Source: Chrysoporthe austroafricana (taxonomy: Eukaryota > Ascomycota > Sordariomycetes > Diaporthales > Cryphonectriaceae). Taken from it: a DNA stretch of 64,000 nt. The position numbers were made by a program, and so were the translations under genes. The stretch covers positions 1,242,342-1,306,341 of the forward strand of contig JYIP02000007.1 in the NCBI GenBank assembly GCA_001051155.2. The letters are read 5' to 3'. Below the pieces are notes generated by a model, which was given only the letters and a program-made list of their open reading frames with translations, was not told where the DNA came from and made no database searches. This document shows, piece after piece, positions 9,530 to 22,175 of this stretch; position 1 is the stretch's first letter; each line of letters opens with the position of its first letter.

Positions 9530-11530
9530 GATGCCTCTGTACAAATGATAAGACCGTCCTCCTTGTCGTCCTTCTGGTTCTGCTGAGCAGCCTAGGACCC
9601 GAGGGAGCTTGTTCTCGGAACGGAAGGCTGCTCGTCAAGATGTCCTACTCTGGTTCGTCTGGGCGTGTTGACGACCTGCGTCACTATGATCGTCTGAAAA
9701 GAGTCGTCGCCGTCGCCGCCTCTCTGAAAAAATGAATGATGCTTCTCGGCGAGTAACTAACGTCCTGCGGGTCCTCCACCGGTGGCACGGCTGATTTAAG
9801 CGGCAATGAGTGTAGTCGTTACGACAAAGAGCAAGTGCCCAACTGCTGTGAAAGAACGATGGGAGAAGTGAAATGAAAATGGCAGCACGGACGGCCAGGC
9901 GCCTACGAATCCATGAAACTCTGTCGAGAACCTCGCAATCCTCCTATCACTCGGTCTGCTGAGGAAGAGAAGCCAAAACAAAGGAGAAGGGATGAATAAG
10001 AACAAAAGGGGGGGAAGAAGCACTGGTGGCATGGGAAGGCGACACTATGGCGCTACCGTCGAGACCAGCAGAAACGCGGTGGAAACACAGGTCACTCACC
10101 CAAGGTTCAACCTACCGGGTGATGCTCCGTACTGGTCAGAGGAGATCTGGTTCAAACCCTCTCCACCAGGGCGAGACGAAGAGGCGTTACTCTGCCCTGG
10201 ACTGCCATTGCCCGTCCTTGTCCGTCCTTCACACCCAAGGTTTGAGAGTGGTGGTCGACGGTAGCCGTGATTCACATCGTGAGGCAGCAGCGGTTTCAGA
10301 CCCGGCTGAGATGAAGCGTGCAGGGGCCACGGCGTGGTCCCGAACCCTCGCGGCGGCTACCGTCGAGCCTGGCGCCCGGCTCATCTGGCAAGGGCCTGCC
10401 AACGCGGCCAATGGCAGGCGGGTGATCTCCCCAGAATCATTCGATGATCTTGGGCGCGGCGTATCGAGAGCACCCGATTTAGAACTGCAACGGCACCGCA
10501 TGCAGAACCTATCGTGGACATGGACCCGTCTTGTTTGTGGTTGTTTGCGACGGGCACTGGCTGCCACGGCTGATTACGTAGGGCCTGGTCTTCCCTGCGG
10601 GTGGAAGTGCTTCACATGCGCCGCCAGTCCTGAAAGTGGCCTGCAGAGAAAGGGGCTGCGTGCGTAAGTACATAGTACGTTAGCACCACCTCGGCCGGCT
10701 GAGCAAGCCGAGATGTCAAAGACTCGTTCCCTCGCGTGGCGTGGTGAGGTGGGCCAACTCCAGGGCCGTGCAAGGTCGTGCGCTCAGGTCCTTACATCTC
10801 AAATCAAAGCTAGGTCTGACACGCTGTAGATAAAGGGAGAAAGAGCTGTGTCGGTATTCCTATTCCTGTTTGAGTGGGCTGGATTCAGGAACAGGAAAGG
10901 TGCCGAATGCTCACCGAGGCATTGCTCCTGTGCCTCGAGTCCCGGCTGTCAACACACAGGCACACGGGCCAGGGGCGCAGCTCGTGTGCTTGGATCGCCA
11001 TGACCTGCCGGCCTGCTAGACTGCTTCTGGCAACGACCTCCACAACCTTAGAAGCCAACCCAAAGAGCCAAGCTCGACCTCGCCAGAACTTCGGCTGGTG
11101 GAGGCCAGAGACGGGCTGGGCCTGCCTCGGGAGTCGAGACCGGACCCTCTCGTCGGCCATCAGACCGTGTCGGGCGTACTTCATGCCCCGGGCCCACAAC
11201 CATGGCCACGGTTTTGGGGCGAATCGTCAGGGTCGCAGTCCCTGCCTTGAGAGAGATCACCCTCTGATCAGACGAAACAGCTCTCGTGGAGGGTCCCGAC
11301 ATCTCTACTACTGTACGCCCTAAGAATGCCCATAAGGCCGAGCCGACGGGCCGGTCCCCATCCATAGTACTGCACTGCCTGCCTTCGAAGATGGCAACCT
11401 CAGGATCCCAACGGGGGAGCCATGAACGCTCTTCGCGACCTGTTAGTCAGCTGTACCACAGCAGAGAACGCTCAGCCTATCATCACCGGGCCCCCCCCCG
11501 CCTGGCGTCAACGTCTCGTCCTCTGTCGCC

Positions 11531-11560
11531 CTGGTCTGGCCAGGCCAGGCCAGGCCACGT
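11531..11560. repeat. GGCCA short tandem repeat
   Basis: Repeated CCAGG/GGCCA pentamer units; a similar array is present at 24118-24150. Confidence 0.7.
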
Positions 11561-12763
11561 GCCAGGAGCCGGGGGATAGGGCATTCTTTCGAACGTCCGA
11601 GGACGGGGACACCAGGCGGGAAAGAAGAAGGAGGAGGAAAGAAAGCAAGAAAAAGAACAGATATCAAAGACAGACCGGGAATGTGCCACCAACCAAACAA
11701 GCACGCAACCAACTAACTGTGCAGGAGTGCAGGAGTGCCTGGTCGGCCACCTGAGCAGCCTGGCCCTGGGGTCGTGCTGGGTGACTGGCCCTGGGCAATC
11801 GTGTCGCTGCGCGCGCCCCCCCACCGTCCGGACCTCGACCCGCCAGGCCCGCATGCACCAAGGAAGGGATGAGCACAGGGGCCCCAGGTCGGCGTGCGCC
11901 AGCAGCTGGCCCGCACTCTGCGAGGGGTGGGGAATGGGCTATGACGCTAGCAGGGACCAGGACCTGCCGGCCCGGCCAATAGCAGCTGGAGTCATCTCCG
12001 TAGTAGGAAGTTCTCCAAGCCCGCCCTTGCCCGTTCGCAGAAAACCCCACCTTGCCTCTTTCGACCGGCCCGTTCACCACTCTCAGGAAGGCGCCACTCG
12101 ACCGTCAAAAGTGAAAGCTCGACGAAAGTGCAGGTGCGGTGCGCGCGCGGCCGAAGAGCTCTATCAGCTGTCGAGATCTGCCAGCCAGCGGTGAGGTCAT
12201 TAGTGGCCCTGCTCCTTTCACAGGAATGAGGGACGAGACGGCAACTGACGCTCTGTTGATCTCCCCAGTCAAGGATCGAGATTCACTCAAAGCTCTCTCC
12301 ACCCCCAGGACGCGTCGACCTCTTCAGGTTCCCCCCCGACCATTTCCTTTTTCGAGCAGCCTTTGCCAGTGCCCCAGAGCCAGCCCTCTCTCGACGACGC
12401 GGGTCCTGCCGAAAGATCCAACTTTCTCCCAGGCTATACTTACTCAGGACCTCCGCGGCTCCCTGTCGCGGCCCCCCATCGACCTTCAGGTTCTGTCACA
12501 ACCGACCTTGGCACCCAAGCGAAGACCATCACCAAAGGGGAAAGAAGGTAAGCACACAGCAGCCTTTCCCCGAAGGGCACCACCCGTCCAGCATCACCTG
12601 CCTGCATCCCCCCGACATTCCGGGGAAGCGGCCTTGGAACCCTACAGCACACCCGCCACCGCTCCACCTGCGATCCTGACTTTCCACCTGCGTTTTACCA
12701 GAGCTGCGGACCCACGAGCCTAGGCCAACCTCGCCGCTCTCGCCTTTCTCGTCCCGGCACCCA

Positions 12764-12765
<2 letters not shown>

Positions 12766-12794
<29 letters not shown>

Positions 12795-12806
12795 GAGGCA
12801 GAGGCA
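12766..12806. repeat. Hexanucleotide microsatellite (AGGCAC)n
   Basis: About five AGGCAC units followed by AGGCAG variants, in the gene-poor region upstream of mcm1. Confidence 0.85.
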
Positions 12807-13530
12807 AACAAACGCAAGCACGACCTCGACCTTGCCCCCCTTGCGAACCTTGGATCGGGCAAGGCAAGGAGCGAGATCTAGATACGACGTCTCGAGCAAG
12901 ATAAGGTCAGTTAACCTCTGATACTGATCACCGCTCAATCGTGACATGACAGGCCATGGTCAGATGCAAGCAACGCGCTGGATATCCCCCCCCCTTTGCC
13001 GTTCCCTGCCGTCGATTCTTCGTCGATTTGACACTTGCCCACCCTGTCGCCCTTTGCGACGACACCTTCTCGGCGTATCTCGACACGACCCCTTCCCTCC
13101 TCTGGTTTTGTCTCGTCGCGGCCCTGCCATGCCAACGCTCAGCCAGGAAGACCTCGTACCCTCCTGTGGAGTATCCACCCAGGCCACCCTGACCCATCCT
13201 CATATGTTTTCTCAGATTCTTCCCCGGAAATGTCATTTCTCTGCTCGGCTTTTCGACGGGCTAGTGCTCCAGGACAAGCCAATACAAATTGACGAGACTG
13301 CAACTATACCCACCCTCCGAGGAATCTTTCCACGGCCTGCAACCCGCAATACCAATGGCTGGTGACGGCCCCAGTCGACCAGGACCCCGGGGTTCATCAA
13401 AAGAGGAACCCTAGCTCAGGCACCGCTGATACCACAGTACGTCCGTAATGCTCCCATGGACCACGGCAGCGTCTGGTTTGGCACGAACCGATACGACGCT
13501 GTGCATACGGGGTGCCACATCCCTGGACCC

Positions 13531-13583
13531 CAGCAGTGCCAGCAGCCGCAGCAGCAGCAGCAACGCCAGCAGCAGCAGCAGTA
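13531..13583. repeat. CAG-rich trinucleotide tract
   Basis: Interrupted CAG/CAA/CCG triplets. Open in several frames, giving Q-, S- or A-rich spurious peptides. It lies in the presumed non-coding region 2.9 kb upstream of the mcm1 start codon. Confidence 0.8.
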
Positions 13584-16458
13584 GCCATTCCCCGGGCTGC
13601 GAAATCGACAGGAGGAAGATTGTGCAGGAGGTTTCCCCCTGCATCATCCTCTATCATGGCATCCACCTCCTCATGTCATGGCGAAGGGTACCGGTTATCG
13701 ACAATGTTCGTACCTGGACGGATAGCGCCTCCCGCACAGACTTGTCAAACACGCCAGGCTTCCAGCCTACTGCCGGCACGAGACGTCATGGTCCATGAGC
13801 CGACGGGATCATCACGACGACGATGGGGCTGCTCTGTTTCGGTGCGCGAGCGCTGGTTTACTGGTTCACGCCACGAGGGTGCTAAGGCTAAGATGATCCA
13901 CCATGCCACGCCCGCATGGCCCACCGATGCCTCCAATCGCACGCCCTCACTGGCACCTCCCCCGCTCCTGTCCACCCCCGGCCATGTCGCACCGGATCGC
14001 CCAGCTCGACGCCAATCTCTTCCTCTGCACCAGTCGTCGACAGGCTTTCGTCTCACAGGCGGGCCACACCCCCGACCGGCCCAGGCCTGCGTTCCCATCT
14101 GCGTCTGCAATCTCCAGTCTGCAGGATCGCGGAGAGCACCCTGGGACAGGCTGCGTGTTTTGGCCGCCCGCTAGGTCCTGCCACACGGCCTGTCAAATTC
14201 CATGGAGCCGGAGCCTGACTCCTGAGGGTTGTTTACAAACTTTCTTGACGTGTAGAATCGCTGGCATCACTGAAAACGGACAGCTGAGTCTACGGCTTGG
14301 CAGCCAAGCCCGCTTCAAACCTGCTACTGCCCCAGACTGCCAGGTACCCCTCCCAGCACATCGGCCCCTCCTGCGAACGCTCCCAACTCTCGCGCTCGAT
14401 TTCTGGCTCACCTGGCCTAAAGGGGCAAGCCCGGTACGACGAGATAACTTCAAGAGACGTCCCGTTATGGCCGTTCGTGTCCAGTCAACCTGTCAACCCA
14501 GGATGACGGTCCATCGCATCCTTCAGGCGTCGGGTGATCAACAGCGAATTCCAATAGTCTCGGCCCCTAATTCACCACCTGCATCTTGCCTGATGGCGAG
14601 AAAGGCGCCCGCGCACCCCTCCACTGGAGACGCGGTCATCCAAGTGGTTCCTGCCCATGTCTCCTATGTGGGGGCCCCCTTCGACCCATGCACTCTTCCC
14701 TCGCTGCACGAGACAAGTGCATTGTGGGAGGATCACAGCTGCTTCACAGTCGCGAGCTGCACTGTGCCTGCGTGCTTCCCCCTTGCGCTCCCTCTCATGC
14801 TGAGCCTTGCATCTTTCTCTCAGGCATGTCAGACAACGGCGTAGTTGTGCGCGTTGGTTGCAGCTGTTAAATGGCGCTTCGCAATGCGATCAACCGCCCT
14901 CTGCAGAGGGATTTGGAGATATCTCATCCTCCCACACCCTTGGCTCCACTACTACCGTTCATCTCGGGCTTTGGCCAGGAGCTGAAAATCCAAACCGAAA
15001 TCCTGCCCACAATTCTCCATCACGACATGCTTTCTCCACCACACTTGTCGCCCGGTGCTGGTCCCTCACCCGCCTGCAGATTACAGGGGCCTCTGCTCGC
15101 ACTGGGCGCTTCCCGGTCATTTTTCCATCTCCGTCATCCCCCATCCGCCGAAACAGCAGGCGCTGATTTGCTATGTTTCGAGCTGTCTCCCAAAGTTTAC
15201 CGTTGGCGATGGCCCCAGCTGCTTGTACTCTGACCACAGGCAGCTTTCAGCGCGGCGGCCCACTGTCCCGACCTTGGCCGCTGATAGTGTTTCCAGTTGA
15301 ACTCGGCGGAGTGAGCTAACAAGAGTTTGCCGAAGCAGGTCGCACCGTTATCTCAGGGCCGTCTCCACACGATACGAAGTATTCGGGAACCAAAGCGACC
15401 GCAGAGTGACACTGACAGCTAGCCCTTGGATCTCTGGCACGCCCTGCAAAGGTGCACAGAGAGAGACCTTGTGTCAGGGCCTCGGAAAGGGCTGGATCCA
15501 GAGGTAAGGAAACATTCGTCCCAACTGCGAGAAGCATTCCAGTGCATTGCAATCTCTGCACCGGCCACCTCAAGCGCCTCAACCTCGACACAGTCGAACC
15601 ATCAGGAATTCCGTCCGTCCTAGAAGCCCGACGTCCGGCTCAGTGACTAGTGCGGTTCGGTTCGCGACAGTTCGATTCCCAAGTCCCCTGCCCTGGCTCC
15701 CCCTCCATCACGCCGCACTGTATGCAGAACGGGTGGTATTGGGGAAATCTTAGCTGCAGGTGGTGCCGCTACTGCTGCAAAGCTGTTTGCTCTGCTACAT
15801 CCTCCCCATGTGTCCTACCTTCCCACCTTCGGCCTGACCCAGACCCCGGTCCCCCTACCGCCACACCCCTTCGGCCCTCTAGAACAGCTAAGGCTGCCCA
15901 CCCCGCCCTCCGTTTTTAACCCTGTGGCCGTGGCCCGCTGCCCGTGTGCTACCACCTCACTATCCTCTTTTCAATCAATCCGCAGTTCCTCAAGCCTGAT
16001 CAGTCGAGGTTCCTGGAGCTGACATATGTGCTGCCTTCTCTACAGGGAATCGCAGGGCCGAATACGTATTCGACTCTTCCGACTCACTTTTCTCTGGATC
16101 AAATCTTGACATCGCATCGCGTCCACACAAGCGCCGCATGTTACTTTGTTTCCGCTGCGCTTCCATTCGATCTCCTCTTACCACCAGAAGCGGTGGCAAC
16201 CGACGCGTGCTGACTCGCGCCAAATACCTGGAGGTCCTCATTGTCAGACAAAGCAAATAAAAATCGATTCCTCGCTTCCTTTCCCGGAAACGCCAGACTC
16301 GATCCAGCGAGCGCCCAACCAGGTTTCTGCGACAGTCACCTCCCACAGAGCCTCCTCCGCTCGACGCCAGATCCAGTTAAGGCCATCGGCACCACACTCA
16401 AAACAGTATCTCCACCAACTTACCTTTTTAAGCTTTTGGTGATACCATTCAAGACACA

Positions 16459-17313
16459 ATGGCCGACATCACGGACCAACACGATCAGACCTCACCTACT
16501 GAGCTCGACGATCATGCCGGAAACGGCACTCCTGGCGACGTCTCCCGCGGTGTCAAACGCGCCCGCCCATCTGCCGGCAGCGATGACGATGACGACGAGA
16601 AGGGCGGCCGTGAGCGACGAAAGATCGAAATCAAATTCATCGCTGACAAGTCGCGTCGCCACATTACCTTCTCGAAGCGTAAGGCTGGTATTATGAAGAA
16701 GGTGAGGGCGTCCCCACCAGCAGCAAAACCCTATCCATCCATTCAGAAGAAGCAGATCGAAGGTCCTGCGTGCACACGAAGGCGCGGCCCTCTTCAATGT
16801 CGAGATACCAGGCTAACGGCAGCGTGCGAAACAGGCTTACGAGCTGTCCGTCCTCACCGGTACACAAGTGCTACTGCTCGTCGTGTCAGAGACAGGGCTG
16901 GTCTACACGTTTACGACGCCCAAGCTCCAGCCCCTCGTCACCAAGGCTGAGGGCAAGAATCTCATCCAGGTATGCGCTGCACGGCGTTCCACAAACTTCC
17001 TGCTACCGATGCGCTTGCTAACCTGACATTAACGCAGGCCTGCCTGAACGCGCCCGAACCTAATCAGGGCAACGATAACGGCGTCGACGATTCCAACCAG
17101 GTCGACTCGCCCGAGGAGCCCTCCAACAGCCACATGCAGCAGCAACAAGGTCGAGGCATGCCGCCAAATCCCCACATGCCACCTGGCTACATGCCCAACG
17201 TCGGGCCCATCGATCCATCGTCAGCGTTGGCCTACTCGAGCTACGTGCAACGCGGTGGACAGTACGCGATGCCGCCTTCTGGCATGCCGCAGCATGCTCA
17301 ACACCAGTCATAG
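16459..17313 (+). CDS. mcm1: MADS-box transcription factor Mcm1 (SRF type)
   Basis: A nuclear DNA-binding regulator of cell cycle, mating and development. Three exons: 16459-16701, 16835-16969 and 17038-17313, with introns of 133 nt (GTGAGG...ACAG) and 68 nt (GTATGC...CGCAG), all phase 0. The product is 217 residues. The MADS/SAM region covers about residues 51-110: RRKIEIKFIADKSRRHITFS is followed by KRKAGIMKK at the first exon boundary, then AYELSVLTGTQVLLLVVSET and GLVYTFTTPKLQPLV. The N terminus is acidic (a DDDDDE run just before the MADS box); the C terminus is Q/P/M/G-rich and disordered, as usual for fungal Mcm1. The start is the first ATG in frame with the MADS box. It follows about 6.9 kb without other recognisable genes, suggesting a long leader or large regulatory region. 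Confidence 0.95.
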
Positions 17314-19480
17314 AAGAGGCAATCTGCCCGTGGAGCCCCGTTCTGAAGCATGCTCTCGATCCTCGCCGATGATACCCCACACCCTTTGATTCTAGAGGCG
17401 GCAGTGATCCACTTCTGGACAACACGTCTTCCAACTGCAATGCCTCACGCGATCTGGCGTTTGTTTGGTACTTGCGCACAGTTCCAGACCGAGGGGGCTC
17501 TACCTCTCCCCCTCATTCATACAGTTTCCTCGCTCTTTTGCCACTACTCTCCTTCTTTGTGCGCGGTTAAGACGGAACCGTCGCAGCCTAATTTTTCGTG
17601 CGTCTCACATAGTGGCACGAGCTCTCGGACCTCACGATCTCCTGGACGACAGTCAACGGCATATCTGCTGGTTGGTACACCAGCCTGGTGGAGGATGCCG
17701 CCTTGATCGATTCTCAAAAGAAAAAAAGAAAGTCGCAGCGCGAGCTCTTGGCGCGTTCCTTGCATCTACAAAAGGGGCACGGCGTGGCAGAGCCTTGTCA
17801 TGTTTGCATCTTCTTGGGGCTCGTTGGGTGCATCGGTCTGCTTAATACGTTAAGCGGCCTGGGGCAGATACGATTTCATGAAGGATATGTAAATGGAAGA
17901 TGGGAAGATGCGCACCTGTTGCTGATGGTGCAGGGGAAGGAGAGGCTGATCACTTTGTCCTGGTCCTGCTCACGTCTTAGTTTTTCCGTCATCTGCCTCG
18001 GGGCAGATGGTCTCCGTGACCTCTGCCCGTAATTGGCGTTGGTTGGGGGAGTCTCGAATTTTTCACGTTTTGCGATGGAGGACAACGAAGGAAGGGGGGA
18101 AAAGAGAAAGCTCAACTTGAGCGCCTTGTACGATAGTCTTCGTCGTCGTCGTCTCCATAGATGCTAAGATCTGCCCTGTGGCAGACCTCGTTTTCTCAAT
18201 GCACCAACCATATGATTTATTTATTCGCAAGCGACGGTCTTCGAGGTACTGACGCTTGCCAGATCACGGCTGCGAGTAGCTGCTGTCACGAGACATTAGC
18301 TTTGAGACCAGGAAGAGTCTTAAGTGTCCGTTTTGCAATCGCGACAAAATCTTCGCCCTAAAAGAAGGCAACAAGTAGTATTTTATACTTCTTGCACCCA
18401 AGGGCGAGGGGGAAAGGGACCCATCCATCCCCCGTCCCACTTAGTTTGGCATAGGACGCAAAGGACGGGTTCGCCCAAGACGGTAACTAACACGGAAGAA
18501 AAGCCGCTTTACCTAGATGGGGACGGATGACCGCCACCCAGTCCCAGCCAAAAGTCGACTGACTACGACGTGAGGAAAGAGCCGAGAAGAAAGATGCTGC
18601 TGCGTAACTGGCATGTTTCTGCGAGAGTTCTCGATGATCGGGCAGCTGCTTCTCTTCTGCTCCTTCCCGTCCCCTCCCTCCACTTCCTCCTTCCCCCTCC
18701 GTCCTCCTCTTCTCGTCGTCCTCCTACTCCTCCTCTCGTTGTTCTCCCCTTTTTCTCCCTCCTCTTCTGATTCTTCTTTAAAGAGTGCCGGGACGTAGAA
18801 ATCCAGCTGAGAAGGCAACTGGTCGATGGATGAGCGGATCTAGGTCAAAATGTTTGGGCATTCACATATCATGAACATTTTTTGTAAAGCGACACGCCAT
18901 CCACTTTGCCTTCCCATCGACTGTTTGAAAGACACTCATGGATGGGATAGCGTTAGTGTTTTGTATCATTTCCCTCGATAATTAGGTAGTTACCGTAGAT
19001 TTGTACGAAACTATTATCGTACGGGACAGAGGAGACGAAGGTTTTTCGGTGAACATCATCTTTACGTCCTACGAGGCCGAAGAGCTCGACAATGCCCCGT
19101 CTGACGGTGCGCGACCTCCAGCGCTGCTGCGCCGCACTTCACCTTGCAGGCCGGGAACGGGAAATACACGTAGTTTGCGGCCATGAAAATGCAGTCGAGT
19201 CGATTGTGCTTCGGGTGACGCCAGTGCGAGTCGTTGGCCTGCCAAAACTGACCTTGTCTTGAAGTGAACTCTCGACATTCCTTAACTCTGGCGGATGTCA
19301 GGAGCGTGCTCGCTTGCTTGCTGATGACCTCTACCTCGGACAGGTGCATAACATTGTAGTCTTGCTTGCATCGATACAGCATTTGTGGTTGGGAAACGCA
19401 ACAGGATGGTCTAAATATCTAGCTTGACTGCCATTTGTTTTCTTATTATTTCGATATCTGAACGAGCGCTTGTGGCAGCC
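17314..19480. other. Intergenic region, mcm1 3' side to permease 3' side
   Basis: Convergent 3' ends, 2.2 kb. Holds a C/T-rich tract at about 18650-18780 whose reverse strand reads as an E/R-rich spurious frame. No supported gene. Confidence 0.5.
18650..18780. repeat. 130-nt polypyrimidine (C/T) tract
   Basis: Almost uninterrupted C/T on the plus strand, with TCC/TCT triplets dominating. Low-complexity only. Confidence 0.8.
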
Positions 19481-21455
19481 TCATTGGAGCTTCCGCACGT
19501 ATTCGACAGGGCCCTCGTACACATATCTGCCCTTGAAAAGATAGTACACCACAGATCCGATGACCACGGTCCCATATATCAAGATGTTCCAGTTCATGCC
19601 CTCTGGGTCTGGGTTCTTCACCTCCGGGAAGAACGCTAAGACGAACATCACAACCGCAAACAACTCCGCGGTGAGGTTGATAGCGAGGCCCCACCTCCCC
19701 AGGCTAAACCTCGACGGAAGCAGAGGCTGATTTGTCCAGCGTCTCCAAGACATACACCCGATCGAGCACATGTAGCTGGACAGAAGGGCGTTGGTGCTCA
19801 GGGAGACGATCGAGTTGAGCGCGACCGAGGAACCGATGTTGATGAGACACAGGAGGCACGTGACGATGAAAGTCGTGATGACCGAGTTGACGGGGATGTC
19901 ATTCGTGACTTTCGCGAACCAGGAGCTGCAGGGGATGCCCTTGTCGCGCGCGAACGCGAACAGCTGCCTGGAAGCGGTGGCCACCATCGTCAGGTTGCAG
20001 AAGTTGAACATCAGCGCGATCCACACGGCCATGGCCGTGGCGCCCCGGGCGCTCTGTGTCGTGTTTAGGAAGACTGCCATGTAAGGATAGCCTGTCGGGC
20101 TTGCGAGGACGTTGGACACGTTGCCGAGGCAGAAGCATATGGTGATCACGGTAATCCAAGCGAAGAACCCGTTGAAGAAGGTGGTCATGATCATGGACAA
20201 GGGAAGGGTCCTGGCAGGGAGTTAGAGCTACGCCTCGTAGCGACGCCTCGAGAGAAGGGAAAGGGGAGAACCTACTTGCCCGCGTCCCTCAGCTCTTCAG
20301 ACATGTGCACCGCCGCGTCAGCACCCAGGTTGGGTACGATGGCAGCTGTGATGCCAACAAGAGCGCTACCACCAAGGCTCCCCCAGCCTCCGCCATCAGA
20401 AAACTGCGTAAAGACAGTTTTGGCGTCGGAGATAGGAGAGAGGACCCATAGGGTAACGAGGATGCCGAAGAACGAGGACACGTGAAGTACAAGAATGATG
20501 CCCTCGACGAGCGCCAGCTTCCGTGCCAGTAGCGTGTTGAACATGACGGCGAAGGCGCCGCTCGCTATGCTGAGGAGAGTACCCTGCCAAGTGTCAGGGC
20601 CCTGCTGCGAAACACGGAGTGTTGTATTCCCCAAGCTTCTCAAGAAGAGATCGAGATCAGGAGCCAGATGAGAGAGAGGGAGAGAAAAAAAGGGGGGCGG
20701 GGCCACGCACATGCCAGTTCTCGAAGACATAGTCGGGGTTGTTCAGGACTATGAGGCCTTGAATACTCGTGCCCGCCATGAAGGCAGTGCTAGCACAGCC
20801 GGCCTGCCACCCAAGCACGCAGAGCCAGCCCATGATGTAGCTAATCTGCTTCTGGTATTTCCTGGGCGCGAATTCAGAGACCCAGTGATACTGGCCACCC
20901 GAAGTAGGTGCCATCGATCCCACTGTCGAGTAGAGTGTCAGCACTTGCACCCAAGCAATAGAGGCAGATGGAGGGAAGGGATTTTTGTGGTAGCATTTGT
21001 TCCTTGTCCAGTGAGTCGGAAAAGGATGGACCAAGGCTCAGAGTCCAGTCCTCATGGTACCTACTTTCTGCCATCGAGACGTTGATAAACATGAAGCCTA
21101 CCCAGCAACAGAGGAAGACCCAGATGAGACCTGCGGTGCCCCCGTTGATGAGGCCCATGGATAGGACGGCCAGCGCGACCTCCCATGACGATCCCAGGAT
21201 CATTGAGAAGCCGAACATAGAGACGAAGCGGAAATCTCTCTAGATTTCGAGCGCCGTCAGTGGTACTCCCGGAAAATCTTGGAGCGTCAGAGAATTACAC
21301 ACCCGCAGCTGCTGGGTCTTGCCCAGGCGCAGCATGTGGGCTCTATCATCTTGGTTGCCCTTCTTACTGTCGACGATATTTTCGTCGGGTGCGGCCTGTT
21401 CCACGCTCAGCTCCGAGTCCACTACATCCAGTCCCGTCTTGTTGTCGATGGCCAT
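19481..21455 (-). CDS. Amino acid/choline/GABA-type permease (APC superfamily)
   Basis: A proton-coupled plasma-membrane permease of the fungal GABA/choline/amino-acid branch. Five exons on the minus strand: 21455-21303, 21239-21065, 20922-20711, 20583-20276 and 20210-19481; introns of 63, 142, 127 and 65 nt. The product is 525 residues with about 12 predicted helices. The acidic cytosolic N terminus leads to the family signature LGKTQQLRRDFRFVSMFGFS, then INVSMAEMGSMAPTSGGQYH (formed across the exon 2/3 junction), NWHGTLLSIASGAF (exon 3/4) and ELRDAGKTLPLSMI (exon 4/5). These junction-spanning motifs are the basis for the splice sites. The tail VEYVRKLQ is short. Substrate cannot be told from sequence. 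It stands alone: no linked catabolic or biosynthetic genes. Confidence 0.92.
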
Positions 21456-22175
21456 CGCGTGTTGAATGGCGGCCTTGGGTCCGTCCTAGGTCCCTTGCAG
21501 ATTGGTATCAAGGAACAGCTTCAAGGAAAAAGTCACGGCTCAGGACGATAACAAGATGGTCTGTCGGCGTCCGTTGCTCGAGGGCGCCGTGATGAGGTAA
21601 TTATCTTGTCTCTGATAGTTGAAGGGAGGCACAGTTTTGGACGGCCCTGTGCGTATGTATGCGGCGTTGGCCTGCAGGGTACGGTTTGTTCCCCATCCGC
21701 AGAAAGGGGCTCGTCCGGTTGGAGCATATACCTGCAAGGCTTGCCCGAACCGTCCTGGAGAGGCCTGCGACACCCTGGTCTTTCCACACAGTAATCATAC
21801 ACACCGTCTGCCTAGTGATCAGTCTTGCACGTTCATGCATGCACGCGGCTGTCGTCTTTGTATATAATTGGCTTCGTCCCTGACCGTCCTTGTGGGTCCG
21901 GGTCATAGTACCTCCTGATAAACCACCTCACCTCGGGCGCAGATGATGGGACAAGGCCGCTCTTATGGGTCTACATGAGCTCCTCACCGGTGCCTCGAAG
22001 ATAAACATGCACATAAGTGAGGCCTGAGGTTGAGGTGGGAGCAGCGTCCCAAACCTCGAGGGCCACAGTCTACGGACGCCCTGGGCCATCGCCGACCCCA
22101 CGCCTTGGACTTCGCTCGACTCTGCGGCCAACATCTAGACACCGGATTTCCTTCTGGCATTACGACTCCGGGAAC
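21456..22175. promoter_or_regulatory. Divergent intergenic region, permease and GNAT genes
   Basis: 720 bp between divergent start codons and therefore likely holds both promoters. No specific operator is recognisable. Confidence 0.5.

Larger units (their letters stand above)
9530..16458. other. 6.9-kb gene-poor region upstream of mcm1
   Basis: No exon can be supported. Many open frames of 60-310 codons exist (the longest, 13903-14844, is plus-strand), but they overlap on both strands, are biased to P/R/S/H/A, and lack recognisable motifs, as expected for GC-rich non-coding DNA. Contents: (GGCACA)n-like repeat at 12766-12806, CAG-rich tract at 13531-13583, GGCCA repeats at 11531-11560. A plausible leader intron is at 12906-12952 (GTCAGT...GACAG, 47 nt). 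The part near 16459 is pyrimidine-rich and likely the mcm1 leader. Transcripts in this region (long 5' UTR or lncRNA) are possible but not shown. Confidence 0.5.

Noticed and set aside
10130..10180. GGTTCAAACC resembling a tRNA B box
   Set aside because: No T-stem pairing, no A box at the right distance, no acceptor stem.
10026..10667. 213-codon plus-strand open frame
   Set aside because: No domain, overlaps minus-strand frame 10229-10567, composition as expected by chance.
13903..14844. 313-codon plus-strand open frame
   Set aside because: P/R/S/H-biased composition, overlapped by frames on both strands, no motif, no splice or family support; typical of GC-rich non-coding DNA.
15655..15700. 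GTTCGATTCC resembling a tRNA B box
   Set aside because: Flanking bases do not form a T stem and no cloverleaf can be drawn.
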